From: Funiculus sociatus GB2-C1
GTDB taxonomy: Bacteria; Cyanobacteriota; Cyanobacteriia; Cyanobacteriales; FACHB-T130
Assembly (NCBI RefSeq): GCF_039962115.1
Contig: NZ_JAMPKJ010000002.1
Coordinates: 62,001-126,000, forward strand
DNA length: 64,000 nt
Direction: 5' to 3'
Of this stretch, positions 62,443-64,000 are shown piece after piece. Numbering within the stretch: position 1 is the stretch's first letter; each line of letters opens with the position of its first letter. The translations under genes were made by a program, and so were the position numbers. The notes beneath the pieces are model-generated. The model did not search any database and was not told the DNA's origin. It saw only the letters and a list, made by a program, of their open reading frames with translations.

Positions 62443-64000
62443 TTACTTTTGACTTTCTGTTGCTACAGGTTGTACTAAAGATTCTTGCTGCTGGGGTGGT
62501 GCAACTTTTTGTCGCCCAAAGCCGCCAAATAGCTCGTTTACCTTCAGCGTCAAACCGAAATAAATCCCACCATCTGACCGATAGCCGCTAAAATCGCGAT
62601 CGTCCACACTACCAAAGCTATATCCCAACGAAGCTCGCAAATCAGGCGTTACATAATAACCCGCTTCTACAGCAAAACCTGTTTCGTTGAAATTCACATC
62701 CGGCTGACCAATCCAGCGTCCTTCTCCCGCTATATCCCAGCGATAGCCCAATCGATAAGTCACCCGCATTTGTGTTAAAAACACGATGGAAGAATTGCTG
62801 AAGTTGTTGGATAAATAAGTTTCGCTTTGGCGCACCGCCCCTTTACCGTAAAATTCCCACCGCCAGGAAGGAGCATATATCGCCTCAGCAGCAAAAACGT
62901 GATCTGTGTATCCCGTACCAGTTCCTAACAGCAATGTTTCAGGAATTGTTGAAGGATTACGGCGATATTCATAGCTGAGTAAAGCGTTAAATTTATCCGA
63001 AACTGGGTTGCGGTAAGCCATGCCCAGCTTGATATCTACCGTATCTCCCAATGCCCGTAATAATTGGTTTGCGCCATTGGCTTGTTGATAGCGGAACAAA
63101 GCAGTTAGAGAAGGTGAAAGTTTCCCAGCAGCACCCGCAGCGATAACAGTATTGTTACCACCAGATCCGGTACGATGTTCGACGCGGGCGGATGCTTGGA
63201 AGTTGGGGTTATCAGTGTATTCCAGTCCCACACTGTAGGCATCGCCGCCGATAATCCCTAAAGCAGAGGCACTTTGACCTGTGGCATAGGGTTGGGCAAA
63301 TCGTTGTCCAGCAGCAGTGCGCCCAAATTGGTCGCTGAAGATATGCTCGTAACCAAGCAGGACTCGTAAACCTGGGGCGATTGCCCAGGTATGATTTAAA
63401 CCGACGGCTCCCTGACCAGTGATGCTGTTGAAGCCGCTAATAATCGAGTAGCGACCTGTGATGGAGGTGTTTTCGCCTAGTTTCTGTTCGACGATTGTGT
63501 CTATGCTGCTAATCGAGTCGCGCCCAAATACTCTTGTATTTACAAATTGGTGGGCGAGTCGCAGGCTAACGCCTTTCATTACCTCGTAGTCGAGTCCGAA
63601 AGTAGTGCGATTGGGATAAAGCGGGTCGCTGTCGTCTAGGTTTAGCTCGTTTTGGGCGCGGAAGGTGAGGGCGCGACTCAGGGGAATGTTGGCGCGGGAG
63701 ACGATTTGGCTGGCATCACTGTCGAAGGTATCGCCAAGGCGATCGTCGCGGGAGCGATTGACGTATTCTAGGCTGAGATCGGCAGCACCAAATCTTTGCA
63801 AAACCCCTGCGCGGATGGTGGTGAGGGAGTTATCGACTCGTTCTCCTGGGATGGGTTGGGGTTGGGGATCGAAGATGTCGAAAAAGTTGATCCTTTCGGC
63901 GGGAGCAATGCCAAAGTTAATTTCGTGGTCGTAGCTAGCACTTACCTGGATGCTGGTAGTAACTTGGGTCGCGACGCTAGCGCCGTATCTAGTTTGTCCG
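62443..64000 (-). CDS. Outer-membrane beta-barrel protein, 5' end beyond window
   Basis: The minus-strand frame is open from the window edge to the stop at 62443, giving at least 519 residues; the part before 63801 (ending DIFDPQPQPIPGERVDNSLT) is in the same frame, so the gene continues outside. The visible region is a long series of alternating amphipathic strands (LRVLLGYEHIFSDQFG, YSVGLEYTDNPNFQASARVE, LRASLGYSFGSVDDRDFSG) ending GIYFGLTLKVNELFGGFGRQ, typical of a large outer-membrane barrel. A short Gln-rich tail follows. It is the first gene of the exported cluster. Substrate or role unknown. Confidence 0.8.
   Translation of the reverse strand, partial: GQTRYGASVATQVTTSIQVSASYDHEINFGIAPAERINFFDIFDPQPQPIPGERVDNSLTTIRAGVLQRFGAADLSLEYVNRSRDDRLGDTFDSDASQIVSRANIPLSRALTFRAQNELNLDDSDPLYPNRTTFGLDYEVMKGVSLRLAHQFVNTRVFGRDSISSIDTIVEQKLGENTSITGRYSIISGFNSITGQGAVGLNHTWAIAPGLRVLLGYEHIFSDQFGRTAAGQRFAQPYATGQSASALGIIGGDAYSVGLEYTDNPNFQASARVEHRTGSGGNNTVIAAGAAGKLSPSLTALFRYQQANGANQLLRALGDTVDIKLGMAYRNPVSDKFNALLSYEYRRNPSTIPETLLLGTGTGYTDHVFAAEAIYAPSWRWEFYGKGAVRQSETYLSNNFSNSSIVFLTQMRVTYRLGYRWDIAGEGRWIGQPDVNFNETGFAVEAGYYVTPDLRASLGYSFGSVDDRDFSGYRSDGGIYFGLTLKVNELFGGFGRQKVAPPQQQESLVQPVATESQK

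Overview
The window is chromosomal DNA from a cyanobacterium, probably a filamentous, repeat-rich one. The signs are: genes for Psb28 (photosystem II assembly) and an NblR-type response regulator; small cyanobacterium-specific families (DUF2949, DUF4327, DUF5340, DUF6761); bilin-type GAF photosensor domains; many GCGATCGC (HIP1) octamers; several Uma2 nuclease genes; and heptanucleotide short tandem repeats (STRRs) at many gene borders. The genus cannot be fixed from sequence alone. No integrase, transposase, prophage, CRISPR array or rRNA operon was seen; the only stable RNA gene recognised is a tRNA-Leu(CAG).

Layout. 0-7 kb: an Uma2 gene, metH, then two neighbouring genes each broken by an in-frame TAA (Uma2; CDGSH iron-sulfur protein), then pirin. 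7-20 kb: nblR, a DUF192 lipoprotein, DUF2949, a class V aminotransferase, a coiled-coil protein with DUF5340, trpC, lpdA, a SpoU methyltransferase, tRNA-Leu, murA, and psb28 overlapping an SDR gene. 20-30 kb: Uma2, the glycolate dehydrogenase subunits glcE-glcF, a GAF-GAF-GGDEF-EAL protein, grxC, tadA, plsC and an S8 protease. 30-36 kb: two overlapping histidine kinase genes, a hybrid kinase with HPt followed by REC-GAF-GAF-kinase. 36-46 kb: an exported protein, the bolA-grxD pair, a response regulator, an ABC ATPase, a membrane protein ending at a MITE, a 2Fe-2S ferredoxin, cimA, an XRE regulator, Uma2 and a lipid kinase. 46-50 kb: an FHA-Ser/Thr kinase and a PP2C phosphatase, both carrying zinc-ribbon-like cysteines. 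50-64 kb: rluE-like, then a one-direction cluster of four exported proteins: an outer-membrane barrel (cut by the window edge), a beta-helix/OmpA protein, and two DUF11-repeat proteins of 1016 and 1916 residues.

How genes work together. metH, cimA, trpC, glcE-glcF and the aminotransferase are core methyl, branched-chain, tryptophan and photorespiratory metabolism. bolA-grxD is the conserved iron-sulfur/redox pair. The sensor genes (a phytochrome-like GAF with c-di-GMP domains; a DXCF-type GAF on a histidine kinase behind a phosphorelay hybrid) suggest light-linked signalling. The kinase and phosphatase at 46-50 kb look like a phosphorylation switch. The exported cluster at 51-64 kb is the least understood part and looks like a cell-surface or adhesin-like module.

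The most distinctive large-scale feature is repeat colonisation. Heptamer STRRs and palindromic repeats occur between genes, directly against start and stop codons, and inside the linkers or loops of at least five otherwise intact reading frames (metH, the GGDEF-EAL protein, REC-GAF-GAF-kinase, cimA, FHA-kinase). A MITE supplies the stop codon of one gene, and the 1916-residue DUF11 protein contains a tandem duplication of a 515-residue three-domain cassette.
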